Below are positions 35,301 to 43,242 of a stretch of DNA of 64,000 bases, piece by piece (position 1 is the first letter of the stretch; every line of letters begins with the position of its first letter). The translations under genes were made by a program, and so were the position numbers. This DNA comes from Phaeodactylibacter sp. (GTDB lineage Bacteria; Bacteroidota; Bacteroidia; Chitinophagales; Saprospiraceae), in assembly GCF_022763345.1 (NCBI RefSeq), contig NZ_JALEGS010000014.1, positions 1 to 64,000 on the forward strand. Direction: 5' to 3'. The notes beneath the pieces are model-generated. The model saw nothing but the letters and a program-made list of their open reading frames with translations, ran no database searches and was not told the DNA's origin.

Positions 35301-37371
35301 TACCCTGCTGGAGGAGCGGGCATTAGGATATTGGGCTGTCATTCGGGGCATTCCCGGCTATCTGCCGAAGTTCCCGGAAGAAGACAGCCTGCTGATCCCC
35401 TGTGAAACCCGCTACCGATACGTTCAGGGGCAGGTACTCGACGGTGCGAAAGATAACGCAGCTCCCCTCAGTGGGGTAACCGTCCTGGCGGGGCAATACA
35501 GCGCCATCACCGACGGGCAGGGCAACTTTACGCTGGAAATCCCTAATGATTTGGCAAGACCCGAGCAGCCTGTCTTCTACCAGAAAGTTGGATACCAGAA
35601 TGACACCATCATTTCAAATCTTTCTCTGGAGCGGATCCCGAAAATCAGGCTTTTTCCTGACGCCGATTATCGGGATACGAGCGCGGTCTATTCCGTTTCT
35701 TTTATAGTTCAAAACCTGTCAGATGGCAGCCCACTGAGTGATGTGGCCGTAAGGCTGGCCCAACCGGATACGCTCATCGGCCTGACTGACCCCGAAGGGC
35801 AACTCAATATTTACCTGCCAAGGTCTGCCTGGTCCCTGAACAGCCGCGTTGCCTTTCAATTCCAAAAAGAGGGTTTCCAGGGCAGTCAGACCATTCTGGG
35901 CTTTCAGGAGCTGGAAAAGGAAACAGCGATCAGCAAAACTATCGTGCTTAAGCCCGAAGGGAACCTGCCTGTGCAGCAGGATATTCCCCAGCAAACCGTA
36001 GAAGCTGAGGCCGGCTCAAGATACCTGTGGTGCCTCAACCGAATCAGCCAGGACTATTACTCTCCTACATTCGATGATGGCCGCACCCGCTTAGACGGGC
36101 AGGAAGTCATCACGGACCTGATCGATCGGATCAAAGCCGGTCTTGACCAGAACAACATCTCCTACTTTGAGGTCAATCCAATTGGCAAACGCCCTACGGA
36201 AGGCGAGCAGGTACAGCGCATCAATGCTCAGCCAGGGAATAAGCTGGTATTGACTTTTAGCTTTGGCTTCACCGGGTCAGTTAGCAACCCGGTCTGGGCT
36301 ACTCAGGACAAGGGCGGCATTAGTGCCCGTACCAACGACCGCAGCGCTCGCCTGGCAGCCATTTTTATGGAAGCAGTCATGCGGCAGACCACCCTACGCA
36401 ATGCCAACCTGACCACTGCCCCAAAATCACCTTCCCCTCTTTTGAATGGGTTGGAAGTGCCTGTAGCGATCTTTCAAAACGGCTACCTGACCAACCGGGA
36501 AAATGCCACTTTACTGATACAACCGGCCTTCAGACAGGAACTGGCCAATGCTTATCTCAGTGCCATATATGCGATCGAAAGCAATGGATTGTCTAAAACC
36601 CCGGCGCCCTATATCGAAAACCGGGATGCGGACGATGACGGCATTGAAAACCGGCTTGACCGCTGCCCCTTCGAGCCTGGCGAAGGAGCCAGCGATGGCT
36701 GCCCGGTCGAAAAAACAGACCAGGATGCACTAGAGGCTATGCTGAGAAAGGCGCCCGGCACCTGGGAGGAACGTAAGAACACACCGCAGCATTACACCAC
36801 TAGCGGCACTAGTTTCCCGGAGATTGGGGTACGGGGGCGATATGCCATTCTCAAAACACTGATTAATCCAGTCACCCTTGAAGCCCTGATCGGAGAGCCC
36901 GTCTATCTCCGCAGCCCGCATAACGGAGCCGATATCAACTTTGATTCTGATGATGCTTTTGGATACTACAACCCCGCTTTTCTGACCCAACTCACGGACT
37001 ACCTGGACAGGGCTGCACAGAACCAGGCTCTCCTGCGGCAACTTCAACCGCTGTACGACCGGGAATTCAGGCAGGTTATGCGCACTTTTTACCAGACGCA
37101 TCAGACAGGTACCAGCCAGGAGCAGTTGGAAAGACCGTTTATGGAATTGCTGCGCAGTGTAACTAAAGAGCGTAAAGGGTCAGTCGTCAACCGCTTTTTC
37201 CTGGAAAATTTCCGCAACCTGCCAGGCGATGGAGACTCCCTTGAAAAAATGATGGCCACCCGTTTTTGGTTCCGACGCTCTATTGATGGCACAGATGGGG
37301 AGTTCTATAATCTGATGCTACTGACACTGCAAACTTTTGATCCGGATTTTCTCTACAGGCAAACAAATTAA
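32305..37371 (+). CDS. Giant transmembrane vWA-like protein with periplasmic pseudo-amidase
   Basis: 1688 residues. Residues 1-100 resemble the N-terminal helical domain of MoxR-partner vWA (CoxE-like) proteins. Helices at 104-127 and 292-307 and a third at 745-763 are flanked by basic residues (RRPRK before the first, RFRRR after the second, KHLWREMR before the third), placing 310-744 in the cytoplasm and 764-1688 in the periplasm. Residues 385-520 look vWA-like (PPEYLLLIDQQSARNHRARL, RFFYDGDPR, RALFTPKPHDKWG). The periplasmic part has a helical region (885-1010), two carboxypeptidase-regulatory-like domains (1038-1115, 1128-1215), an amidase_3-like domain (1238-1426), a Ca-binding thrombospondin-3-like DADDDGIENRLDRCP (1441-1455) and a helical end. 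Zinc ligands and catalytic Glu of the amidase are missing. Its stop overlaps the converging ABC gene. Confidence 0.7.
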   Translation: MERGFTYRLVADLIQALETEGYQIGTGQYLRVQELLHQLPDGMPAEELMYALSPLFVQTSQQQDQFYRLFQQARDRTEAYFHAIDQTQDTAEAIPLLQRRPRKLQWLLVALAFLLIVPPIIVIGLHYLKERTRPYERTFTVNAGASANSCVPDSILQEHIGSIDTFEVVYAGRKGQALGSFMLDRNCLEYIARDSVSGQDSILIRYLNGDLELLVNFRPVIEGYAVTPPTPDKKEPKKPTNPKSEPTTTVARSGWSTVSPPFDHDLFAYSIEAPSKLQQLLARYEDLIRLGGYILAYAFLVALLLYRFRRRQSERIALDSDKPPYVWHIRIPEVEHLQFGPAFQRLLNRLRQRTRGGAYQLDVPGTIRATIQKAGMADFQYRQQTRPPEYLLLIDQQSARNHRARLFDYIFRTFRANEVLAERFFYDGDPRICYNKQYPEGITLTDLQQQFGSARLFIIGQGQSMLNPMTGKLAPWSIVLEGWKKRALFTPKPHDKWGRQERRLGQRFTVLPLELESLEILLEALENDEVPTAEVWQNRLAGRLRPPVQLEGPLLDTLKHHYPQPILQWIAACALFPTLHWHLTLYLGRYLSTAEASLLTYTNIQELCRLPWFVEGSIPDNARLQLTQWLETEHPTLLRALRTELNDVLRRYAPPAGSAAFEEHQLHTALNEYLSLGRSARRDQLSQEIATLMEAGNPLDEVAAVQLRARQPKWSAKLSDKWKERLYWQGLPALGFKHLWREMRWFVPALLFVAGFSQMPWNLSLSPCEGALLALEFEGTNDFVCLNERAAWQLFLEARARQRIQAAQDPVSAISAVSRTLGSSRGLSVLEVGREDRTSTTHQWRWYFPEPGTSLNSSWGRVSTFGDSLLITLDAAPGIDTLDQELRANLAVLLYNKGVEIAQQTPDSLSEKGSACTYFAAALAIDSVYLPREIMQQWCEGQAGFSPECRILGRNIAFRSRPISDAKLEEIKRRFQNNEGDAELNTDWALFQASAGTRATLLEERALGYWAVIRGIPGYLPKFPEEDSLLIPCETRYRYVQGQVLDGAKDNAAPLSGVTVLAGQYSAITDGQGNFTLEIPNDLARPEQPVFYQKVGYQNDTIISNLSLERIPKIRLFPDADYRDTSAVYSVSFIVQNLSDGSPLSDVAVRLAQPDTLIGLTDPEGQLNIYLPRSAWSLNSRVAFQFQKEGFQGSQTILGFQELEKETAISKTIVLKPEGNLPVQQDIPQQTVEAEAGSRYLWCLNRISQDYYSPTFDDGRTRLDGQEVITDLIDRIKAGLDQNNISYFEVNPIGKRPTEGEQVQRINAQPGNKLVLTFSFGFTGSVSNPVWATQDKGGISARTNDRSARLAAIFMEAVMRQTTLRNANLTTAPKSPSPLLNGLEVPVAIFQNGYLTNRENATLLIQPAFRQELANAYLSAIYAIESNGLSKTPAPYIENRDADDDGIENRLDRCPFEPGEGASDGCPVEKTDQDALEAMLRKAPGTWEERKNTPQHYTTSGTSFPEIGVRGRYAILKTLINPVTLEALIGEPVYLRSPHNGADINFDSDDAFGYYNPAFLTQLTDYLDRAAQNQALLRQLQPLYDREFRQVMRTFYQTHQTGTSQEQLERPFMELLRSVTKERKGSVVNRFFLENFRNLPGDGDSLEKMMATRFWFRRSIDGTDGEFYNLMLLTLQTFDPDFLYRQTN

Positions 37372-39182
37372 TCATACCCCTGCGCCTGTAGGTGGAAAAG
37401 CTCCGCGTACTTTCCATCCTTTGCAATCAGCTCTTCATGGGTGCCGAGTTCGAGCAGTTGCCCGTGCTCCAGAAACAGGATACGGTCGGCCATGCGAACC
37501 GTAGAAAACCGGTGGGAGATAATAACCGCAGCTTTGCCTTCTATCAGTTCGGAAAAGCGCTGAAAAACCTCGTGCTCTGCCCGTGCATCAAGGGCAGCAG
37601 TGGGCTCGTCGAGAATGAGCAGCTGTGCGTCCCGCATGTAGGCGCGTGCCAGAGCGATCTTTTGCCACTGCCCGCCACTGAGGTCGACGCCTTTGGCAAA
37701 ACGCTTGCCCAGAATTTGGTCATACCGCTCTGGTAGGGTGTCTACCACCGTATCTGCCAGGCTCTTCTGCGCAGCCTCTTCGATGGCCAGGCTATCCTCT
37801 AAGGCGCCAATATTGCCGATGGCGATGTTTTCACCTGCTTTGAGCTGAAACCGGATGTAGTCCTGGAAAATGATGCCGATGTTGTTGCGCAACTCCAGCA
37901 GGCTGTACTCCCGGATATCCACCCCATCAATCAAAATACGTCCCTCGGTGGGCTCGTAAAGCCGCGCCAACAGCTTCACCAATGTGGTCTTCCCTGCGCC
38001 ATTCTCCCCTACCAAAGCCAGCTTCTCGCCAGGCCGAAGTTGAAAGGACAGGTTTCGAATGGCCCAGTTTTCACTATTGGGGTACTTAAAGCTAACATTT
38101 TCAAAAACAAAGCCTTGCTGAATAGCCTCTGGGAATGGCAAACTGTTCGGTGGAGTTGTGATGGTGGGCTCAATTTCAAAAAACTCAAACAGGTCCTGCA
38201 GGTACATTGCTCCTTCCGCAATACGGGAAAAGCGGTTCATAATACCCTGCAGCCGGTTGCGCATCCGTTCGAAAGACCCCGCCAGGAACGTCAACGTACC
38301 TACGGTGATGATGCCGCCCACAGCCTGGGTGATAATGAAGACGTAAGCTCCGTAGTACGACAGGGTGCCGATAGCTGATAATGCACTGCCCCAGGCGGCC
38401 CGCCGGATGGCAATCTTGCGGTTGGCGTGGTAGTACCGGTCAGACAAGTCGGCAAAGCGGCGGGTGATGAAACCCGAGAGGTTGAAGATTTTCACTTCCT
38501 TCGCCATTTGGTCGCTGGCACCGATGTAGCGCAGGTAGTCCAGTTCCCGCCGTTCGGGGGTCCAGCTTCGGGTCAGGGAGTAGGTGCGCTGATTGAAGTG
38601 GGTTTCGCCGAGAAAGGAGGGGATAACCGCCACGATCAGGATAAGGATCAGCCAGGCATTGAAGGCAATGAGCCCGCCGGCGAGAAACAGGACCGTAACG
38701 ATATCCTGCATTTGGGTAAGGACTTGCGACATGAGTACGGTACGGCCGGTGGTCTGCCGGCGGGCCCGCTCCATTTTATCGTAAAACTCGGCTTGCTCAA
38801 ACTGATAGAGATCAAGCCGTGCCGCATGTTCAATAAGCTCTACGGAAGTCCGGTTGGCAAACAAGTCGCCCAGCAGACTGTCCAGCAGGGTAATGCCGCG
38901 GTTCATGAGGTCAGAAACGATGGCTAGGGCAAATTCCAGACCTACCATCGTCCAAAGGTATGTTGTATCCGTACCTTCACCATCAATCAGTAGCAAAATA
39001 GAGTCGATAATTTCTTTGCCTACGTACAAGACGAGCAGGGGTACTGCGGATTTCAGCAATCGCAGCAGCGCGTTGACCAGTGTCATGCCCGGGCTGGCTT
39101 TCCAAATTAACCGGAAAAAGCGGGGCAAATTGCGCAGGGCTTCGAATTGCTCCCGAAAACTTCGTTTTTTGTCGTCTGCCAT
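37368..39182 (-). CDS. ABC exporter, fused permease and ATPase
   Basis: 604 residues from the ATG at 39182 (a GTG at 39203 adds only seven residues). Six membrane helices in the first 340 residues, then an ABC domain with Walker A GENGAGKTT, signature DLSGGQWQKIALA, Walker B LLILDEPTAALD and switch His in IISHRFSTV. Half-size type IV exporters like this work as dimers in the inner membrane for lipids, drugs or peptides; the substrate here is unknown. It is divergent from the helicase gene by 57 bp, and its stop codon overlaps that of the giant vWA-like protein. Confidence 0.92.
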   Translation of the reverse strand: MADDKKRSFREQFEALRNLPRFFRLIWKASPGMTLVNALLRLLKSAVPLLVLYVGKEIIDSILLLIDGEGTDTTYLWTMVGLEFALAIVSDLMNRGITLLDSLLGDLFANRTSVELIEHAARLDLYQFEQAEFYDKMERARRQTTGRTVLMSQVLTQMQDIVTVLFLAGGLIAFNAWLILILIVAVIPSFLGETHFNQRTYSLTRSWTPERRELDYLRYIGASDQMAKEVKIFNLSGFITRRFADLSDRYYHANRKIAIRRAAWGSALSAIGTLSYYGAYVFIITQAVGGIITVGTLTFLAGSFERMRNRLQGIMNRFSRIAEGAMYLQDLFEFFEIEPTITTPPNSLPFPEAIQQGFVFENVSFKYPNSENWAIRNLSFQLRPGEKLALVGENGAGKTTLVKLLARLYEPTEGRILIDGVDIREYSLLELRNNIGIIFQDYIRFQLKAGENIAIGNIGALEDSLAIEEAAQKSLADTVVDTLPERYDQILGKRFAKGVDLSGGQWQKIALARAYMRDAQLLILDEPTAALDARAEHEVFQRFSELIEGKAAVIISHRFSTVRMADRILFLEHGQLLELGTHEELIAKDGKYAELFHLQAQGYD

Positions 39183-39239
39183 ATTTCTATGAACCCACAA
39201 CACCTATATTAGTTGTACACCCAAGACTAACCACCAATC

Positions 39240-41150
39240 ATGGCTAAAGCACTGGAAGAATTCGACCGCCTGGCAGAACTGCTGCAACTGGAAAAAGAGG
39301 AAGACCTGGAACAGTTTAAATCCCGTATTCAACGCCTGCCTCTTACCGAAAGGCGCGATAACGGCTACGCCTGGTACCCGGTACAGGTGATGAAAACCGG
39401 CTATACGTACGGCGACCGGGCTTATGTGACCATTTCCAGAGAAACAGCCGGGGACACGCCTCACCAATTCCGGGCAGGCATGGTCGTCAACTTTTTTACC
39501 CAACAGGCTGGTGCCAACAAGCCGGAGCGCAGCGGCGTCGTCAACTACGTGAATAAAAACCGCATGCAGATCATCCTCAACAGCAAGGATTTTCCGGACT
39601 GGATTGGGATGGGGCTGATCGGGGTGGACCTCCTCTTTGACGACCGCACCTATAAAGAGATGGAAAAAGCACTGAAAACGGTGCAGGAAGCCAAGAAAGG
39701 CCGGCTGCCCGAGCTTCGCAACATCCTGCTGGGCATTGAACCGCCCCGCTTTGCCCCCGTCAGTGAGCCGTTTACTCATCCTCAACTCAACGATTCTCAG
39801 AACCGAGCTATCAATCAGATACTGGCCGCACAGGATGTGGCAGTGGTGCATGGCCCTCCCGGTACAGGGAAGACCACTACGCTCGTGCAGGCGGTGAAGC
39901 GGTTATCTGAACAAGAGCACAATATTTTGGTGACCGCGGCCAGCAATACCGCCGTAGACCTGTTGGTGGAGCGCATCGCTGCGGAAGGGCTCAATGTTAC
40001 CCGTATCGGCAATATATCGCGCGTAGACGAGGCGGTAATCCGACATACGCTGGAAATGAAACTCGCAGACCATCCTGAAGCCAAGAATATCAAAAAGGTA
40101 AAGGTGCAGGCCGCCGAAGCCCGTCGCAACGCCCAAAAATACAAGCGCCGGTTTGGACCGGAGGAACGGGCCGAGCGCCACCAATACTATCAGGAAGCCC
40201 GGGAGCTTTCTGCCTGGGCCAGGCAGCTCGAAGACCGTTTGATTGAGCAAATCCTTGATGGCTCTCAGGTCATCGCGGCCACGCTTGTTGGCACTTCTAA
40301 TGACATTCTCTACAGCCGGAAGTTCCGGACCGTATTTATTGACGAAGCGGCACAGGCACTCGAACCTGCCACCTGGATCCCCATTGCCCGGGCTTCCCGC
40401 GTAATATTCATGGGCGACCCCTTTCAGCTGCCGCCCACCGTCAAATCGCAGGAAGCGGCACGAAAAGGCTTTGGGGTGACACTGATAGAAAAGCTCCTCG
40501 ACCGCCTGCCCGGAGTCAACCTACTCAACGTGCAGTACCGCATGAATGAGCACATCATGGCTTTCTCCAATAAGGTCTTTTACAATGGGCAACTGCAAGC
40601 CGCCCCCGAAGTAAAGGCTCACCGTATAGATGCTGATGCGGACCATCCGCTGATTTTTATTGATACAGCCGGTTGCGGATTTGACGAGAAGACGCACCCC
40701 AAATACAAAAGCCGTTATAATCCGGAAGAGTTCCTGATTCTGCGGGAACACCTTTATCAGCTCAAGGATGCCTTTCATCCGGAAGCACTCCCTTTTGTCG
40801 CTATCATTTCACCCTATAGAGAACAGGTGGTGCATATGGAGCAAATGATTGAGGAAGATCCGGCACTGGAAAACTTTCCTTTGACTATTAACACCATTGA
40901 CGGGTTTCAGGGGCAGGAGCGGGATGTGGTTTATATTTCACTGGTGCGCTCCAATGCTAAAGGCGAGATTGGCTTCTTAAAAGACTACCGGCGGATGAAT
41001 GTCGCCATGACCCGAGCCAAAAAGCAATTAATTATCGTAGGCGACAGCGCAACCATAGGCGGAGACCGCTTTTACGCAGATTTTTTAACCTATTGCGAGC
41101 AGCAGGGGCTGTACCAAACGGCCTGGGAGTACATGAGAACGGCAGGCTAA
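39240..41150 (+). CDS. SF1 (UPF1/IGHMBP2-like) DNA/RNA helicase
   Basis: 636 residues. An N-terminal beta-barrel-like domain (to about residue 180) is followed by helicase motifs in order: Q-like HPQLNDSQNRAI, motif I HGPPGTGKTTT, Ia AASNTAVDLLVERI, II FIDEAAQALEP, III GDPFQLPPTV, IV NVQYRMNEHI, V NTIDGFQGQERDVV, VI MNVAMTRAKKQLIIVG. This is the complete superfamily 1B UPF1-like set with 5'-3' polarity in characterised members. Housekeeping nucleic-acid processing is likely. No partner is apparent. Confidence 0.92.
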   Translation: MAKALEEFDRLAELLQLEKEEDLEQFKSRIQRLPLTERRDNGYAWYPVQVMKTGYTYGDRAYVTISRETAGDTPHQFRAGMVVNFFTQQAGANKPERSGVVNYVNKNRMQIILNSKDFPDWIGMGLIGVDLLFDDRTYKEMEKALKTVQEAKKGRLPELRNILLGIEPPRFAPVSEPFTHPQLNDSQNRAINQILAAQDVAVVHGPPGTGKTTTLVQAVKRLSEQEHNILVTAASNTAVDLLVERIAAEGLNVTRIGNISRVDEAVIRHTLEMKLADHPEAKNIKKVKVQAAEARRNAQKYKRRFGPEERAERHQYYQEARELSAWARQLEDRLIEQILDGSQVIAATLVGTSNDILYSRKFRTVFIDEAAQALEPATWIPIARASRVIFMGDPFQLPPTVKSQEAARKGFGVTLIEKLLDRLPGVNLLNVQYRMNEHIMAFSNKVFYNGQLQAAPEVKAHRIDADADHPLIFIDTAGCGFDEKTHPKYKSRYNPEEFLILREHLYQLKDAFHPEALPFVAIISPYREQVVHMEQMIEEDPALENFPLTINTIDGFQGQERDVVYISLVRSNAKGEIGFLKDYRRMNVAMTRAKKQLIIVGDSATIGGDRFYADFLTYCEQQGLYQTAWEYMRTAG

Positions 41151-41158
41151 ACCTCAGA

Positions 41159-41220
41159 AAACGGTCAGATTTTTACAGGGAACGGTATCTTTTTTTGAGG
41201 AAACGGTATTTTTTTTGACG
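41159..41220. repeat. Three tandem ~21-bp repeats upstream of ArsR-type gene
   Basis: Three adjacent imperfect copies start at 41159 (AAACGGTCAGATTTTTACAG), 41180 (GAACGGTATCTTTTTTTGAG) and 41201 (AAACGGTATTTTTTTTGACG). The shared core is AACGGT followed by a T-run. The 21-bp spacing equals two helical turns, which would place bound proteins on one face of the DNA. Confidence 0.6.
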
Positions 41221-41226
41221 TATTTC

Positions 41227-41258
41227 CTTGCTAAAGATAATAAAAAAACGCATATTTG
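41227..41258 (+). promoter_or_regulatory. Promoter of the ArsR-type regulator
   Basis: CTTG (41227-41230) and CATATTTG (41251-41258; one mismatch to TAnnTTTG) are spaced by 20 bp, close to the usual Bacteroidota arrangement. The expected start of transcription falls at the edge of the 41264-41300 inverted repeat. Confidence 0.5.
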
Positions 41259-41263
41259 CATAA

Positions 41264-41300
41264 GTGATACGCGTTAAACTCTTGTGAAACTGCGTGTTAC
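41264..41300. promoter_or_regulatory. Imperfect inverted repeat, candidate autoregulatory operator
   Basis: GTGATACGC (41264-41272) and GCGTGTTAC (41292-41300) pair at 7 of 9 positions. The position just after the promoter suits repression by the gene product (inference). Confidence 0.4.
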
Positions 41301-41351
41301 AGCAACTCCATTTGAGAGTGCTATCTAAACTACATACTTCAAGAACTTACT

Positions 41352-41675
41352 ATGAGAGAAGCAAAAGTGAGCGTACACCATGAGCGCTTGCAGGTATCAT
41401 CTGAGATCCTGCGTGCCATTGCTCATCCGTTACGCATGAAAATCCTGGAATTCATTGACCGCAACACCGAGATCAACGTGAACAAAATCTACAACACGCT
41501 TGGCCTCGAGCAGTCTATTACCTCACAGCACCTACGCATCCTCCGCCTTGCCGGGCTTGTGGACACAGAGCGGGATGGAAAGTACATCCACTACAGCATC
41601 AACTATGAGAAAGTAGGTGGAACGGTTGAAGCCGTTAAGCGCTTTCTGGAAAACTCCAAGGTGTTGCAAAAGTAA
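41352..41675 (+). CDS. ArsR-family winged-helix transcriptional regulator
   Basis: 107 residues, one winged helix-turn-helix domain: AIAHPLRMKILEFI, recognition-helix region EQSITSQHLRILRLAGLV, wing DTERDGKYIHYSIN. The protein has no cysteine at all, so the classical CxC metal site is absent and it may respond to something else or act without a ligand. It is transcribed alone; upstream are three 21-bp repeats, a promoter-like pair and an inverted repeat, suggesting dense local regulation. A clear terminator follows. Confidence 0.85.
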   Translation: MREAKVSVHHERLQVSSEILRAIAHPLRMKILEFIDRNTEINVNKIYNTLGLEQSITSQHLRILRLAGLVDTERDGKYIHYSINYEKVGGTVEAVKRFLENSKVLQK

Positions 41676-41709
41676 AGTTGACTTCCAGGCAACAGTCCAA
41701 GACCAAATG

Positions 41710-41743
41710 AGACCGTGCAGTTGTTGTGCGGTCTTATTTTTTT
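41710..41743 (+). terminator. Terminator after ArsR-type gene
   Basis: Stem AGACCG (41710-41715) / CGGTCT (41729-41734) followed by TATTTTTTT. Confidence 0.7.
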
Positions 41744-41757
41744 GCCCCTGCTACCCA

Positions 41758-42492
41758 TTATGCCGGAGATGAGCCTTCCGCCTGCTGTGGACGGTCGCGG
41801 TCCACATCTTTGGGTTCCGCTTCTTCCGCTTCCTCCACATCAGCATCCCTCTCCGTATTTGAAGCAGGCTGTTCTTCGGACATCTCCTGAAAGAAGCTCC
41901 GCTGAAAGATCAGAATGTTAATTACCCCTAGGGTGATCGCCGTATCCGCAATATTAAACACCGGCTTAAAAAACATCACCCTTTCTCCGCCCCAAAAAGG
42001 CACCCATTCCGGAAGCACCCCATTTACAAGCGGGAAGTAAAGCATATCCACCACTTTGCCGTGCAAAAACCCGGCGTAGCCACCGCCTTCCGGAAATAGT
42101 TCAGCTACCCCCCCGTGAAAATGACTAGCAGAAAAGATGAGTCCGTAGAAAGCACTATCAAGGATATTCCCCAGTGCCCCGGCTAAAATAAGAGCGAAAC
42201 TAACCATTAGCCCGATAGAAGCGCTCGTTTTGACCAGCAACCGCAAGTAATAGACCAGAAAAGCTACGGCCAGAATCCGAAACAGGCTTAAAGCCAGTTT
42301 TCCATATTCGCCGCCCAGTGAAAGCCCGAAAGCCATACCATTATTCTCCACAAAGTGGATGCGTGCCCAGTCGAGCCCAAGAATCGCAAATTCCTCTCCG
42401 TACTCCATATGGGTTTTGATCCAAATCTTCAGTGACTGATCAATAACAAGGACCAGGAAAACGACAAAAACAATAACGGCTGATTTCTTCAA
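41758..42492 (-). CDS. lspA: Lipoprotein signal peptidase (LspA)
   Basis: 244 residues with four membrane helices. Catalytic aspartates lie in the two conserved motifs, GNILDSAFYGLIF and FNIADTAITLGV; RIHFVENNGMAFGLS corresponds to the conserved NxGxAFG loop. It cleaves signal peptides from prolipoproteins in the inner membrane, so it would process the several lipoproteins in this window. The C-terminal 35 residues are an acidic tail (ADVEEAEEAEP) not found in short homologues but common in Bacteroidota. A TATATTTG promoter box lies upstream at 42518-42525. Confidence 0.95.
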   Translation of the reverse strand: MKKSAVIVFVVFLVLVIDQSLKIWIKTHMEYGEEFAILGLDWARIHFVENNGMAFGLSLGGEYGKLALSLFRILAVAFLVYYLRLLVKTSASIGLMVSFALILAGALGNILDSAFYGLIFSASHFHGGVAELFPEGGGYAGFLHGKVVDMLYFPLVNGVLPEWVPFWGGERVMFFKPVFNIADTAITLGVINILIFQRSFFQEMSEEQPASNTERDADVEEAEEAEPKDVDRDRPQQAEGSSPA

Positions 42493-42517
42493 GGTACTGC
42501 TGTTTCAGTTTATTCTG

Positions 42518-42525
42518 CAAATATA
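42518..42525 (-). promoter_or_regulatory. -7 promoter box of lspA
   Basis: On the minus strand TATATTTG matches TAnnTTTG exactly, 26 bp before the start codon. Confidence 0.5.
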
Positions 42526-42663
42526 CCAAAGGTGATACCAGGTTGTACATAACTTGTCCGCTACAAGATGGCTTTGGCACCGATTTGGCAAGGGCACGGC
42601 GTAAAATTTGAGTACAATCGGATTAATAACGCCCGTATAGATTTTTAGGTTTGCGGTAATTGT

Positions 42664-42697
42664 AAAAAAGCCCTCTTCTGCATCATTGCAAAAGAGG
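42664..42697 (-). terminator. Strong terminator after the DksA/TraR-like gene
   Basis: On the minus strand CCTCTT and AAGAGG enclose an inner TGCA-ATGA-TGCA hairpin (42672-42697), followed by GCTTTTTTAC. Confidence 0.8.
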
Positions 42698-42727
42698 ACT
42701 TTTCAGGCTGTTGAGCACAGCGGTAGG

Positions 42728-43099
42728 TTACCGGCTCTTTTTCGCATCAATACTAAGCGTGGCGTGAGGTACGGCCCGGAGCCGCTCCTTGGAGATGAGC
42801 TTGCCGGTTTCGCGGCAAACGCCATATACTTTATTTTGAATACGGATCAGTGCGTTATCCAAATGCTGAATGAGCTTGCGTTGGCGCGATGCCATATTGG
42901 TAAGCCGTTCGTTTTCAGCAGTCCCGATGCCATCGTCCAGCCCTTTGACTTTTGCATCCGGGTTGTCCGCCATGTCAGACAGCTGATCGAGGTAGAAGTC
43001 CAGTTCCTTTCTGGCTTTATCCAGTTTTCCCTGGATAAGCACGCGAAATTCTTCCAGCTCTTCATCTGAATAGCGTGTTTTCTCTGCGTTTTGATTCAT
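42728..43099 (-). CDS. DksA/TraR-family protein
   Basis: 123 residues from the ATG at 43099; the longer frame back to 43180 crosses the promoter. The N-terminal two-thirds is a coiled coil (DELEEFRVLIQGKLDKARKE-like), the C-terminus is YGVCRETGKLISKERLRAVP, the usual DksA/TraR end of Bacteroidota. Only one Cys remains of the C4 zinc finger. Family members bind RNA polymerase through the secondary channel and alter transcription. TACTTTTG lies upstream at 43202-43209 on the minus strand. Confidence 0.85.
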   Translation of the reverse strand: MNQNAEKTRYSDEELEEFRVLIQGKLDKARKELDFYLDQLSDMADNPDAKVKGLDDGIGTAENERLTNMASRQRKLIQHLDNALIRIQNKVYGVCRETGKLISKERLRAVPHATLSIDAKKSR

Positions 43100-43201
43100 A
43101 GCAAGTTGCAGTTTAATATGAAGCACATTAATATCCGGCTGAGCCTTACTTCTGCCTACATTGAAGGACAGCCAGAACAATTATTTCTCTAAAACACGGT
43201 G

Positions 43202-43209
43202 CAAAAGTA
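43202..43209 (-). promoter_or_regulatory. -7 promoter box of the DksA/TraR-like gene
   Basis: TACTTTTG on the minus strand matches TAnnTTTG; it predicts a leader of roughly 95 bases. Confidence 0.5.
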
Positions 43210-43242
43210 CGAATAATTAAATTAAATTCCCACGATAACATA

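Noticed and set aside
39183..39239. Inverted-repeat operator between the ABC exporter and the helicase
   Set aside because: No convincing symmetric arms or exact promoter boxes could be found in the 57 bp.
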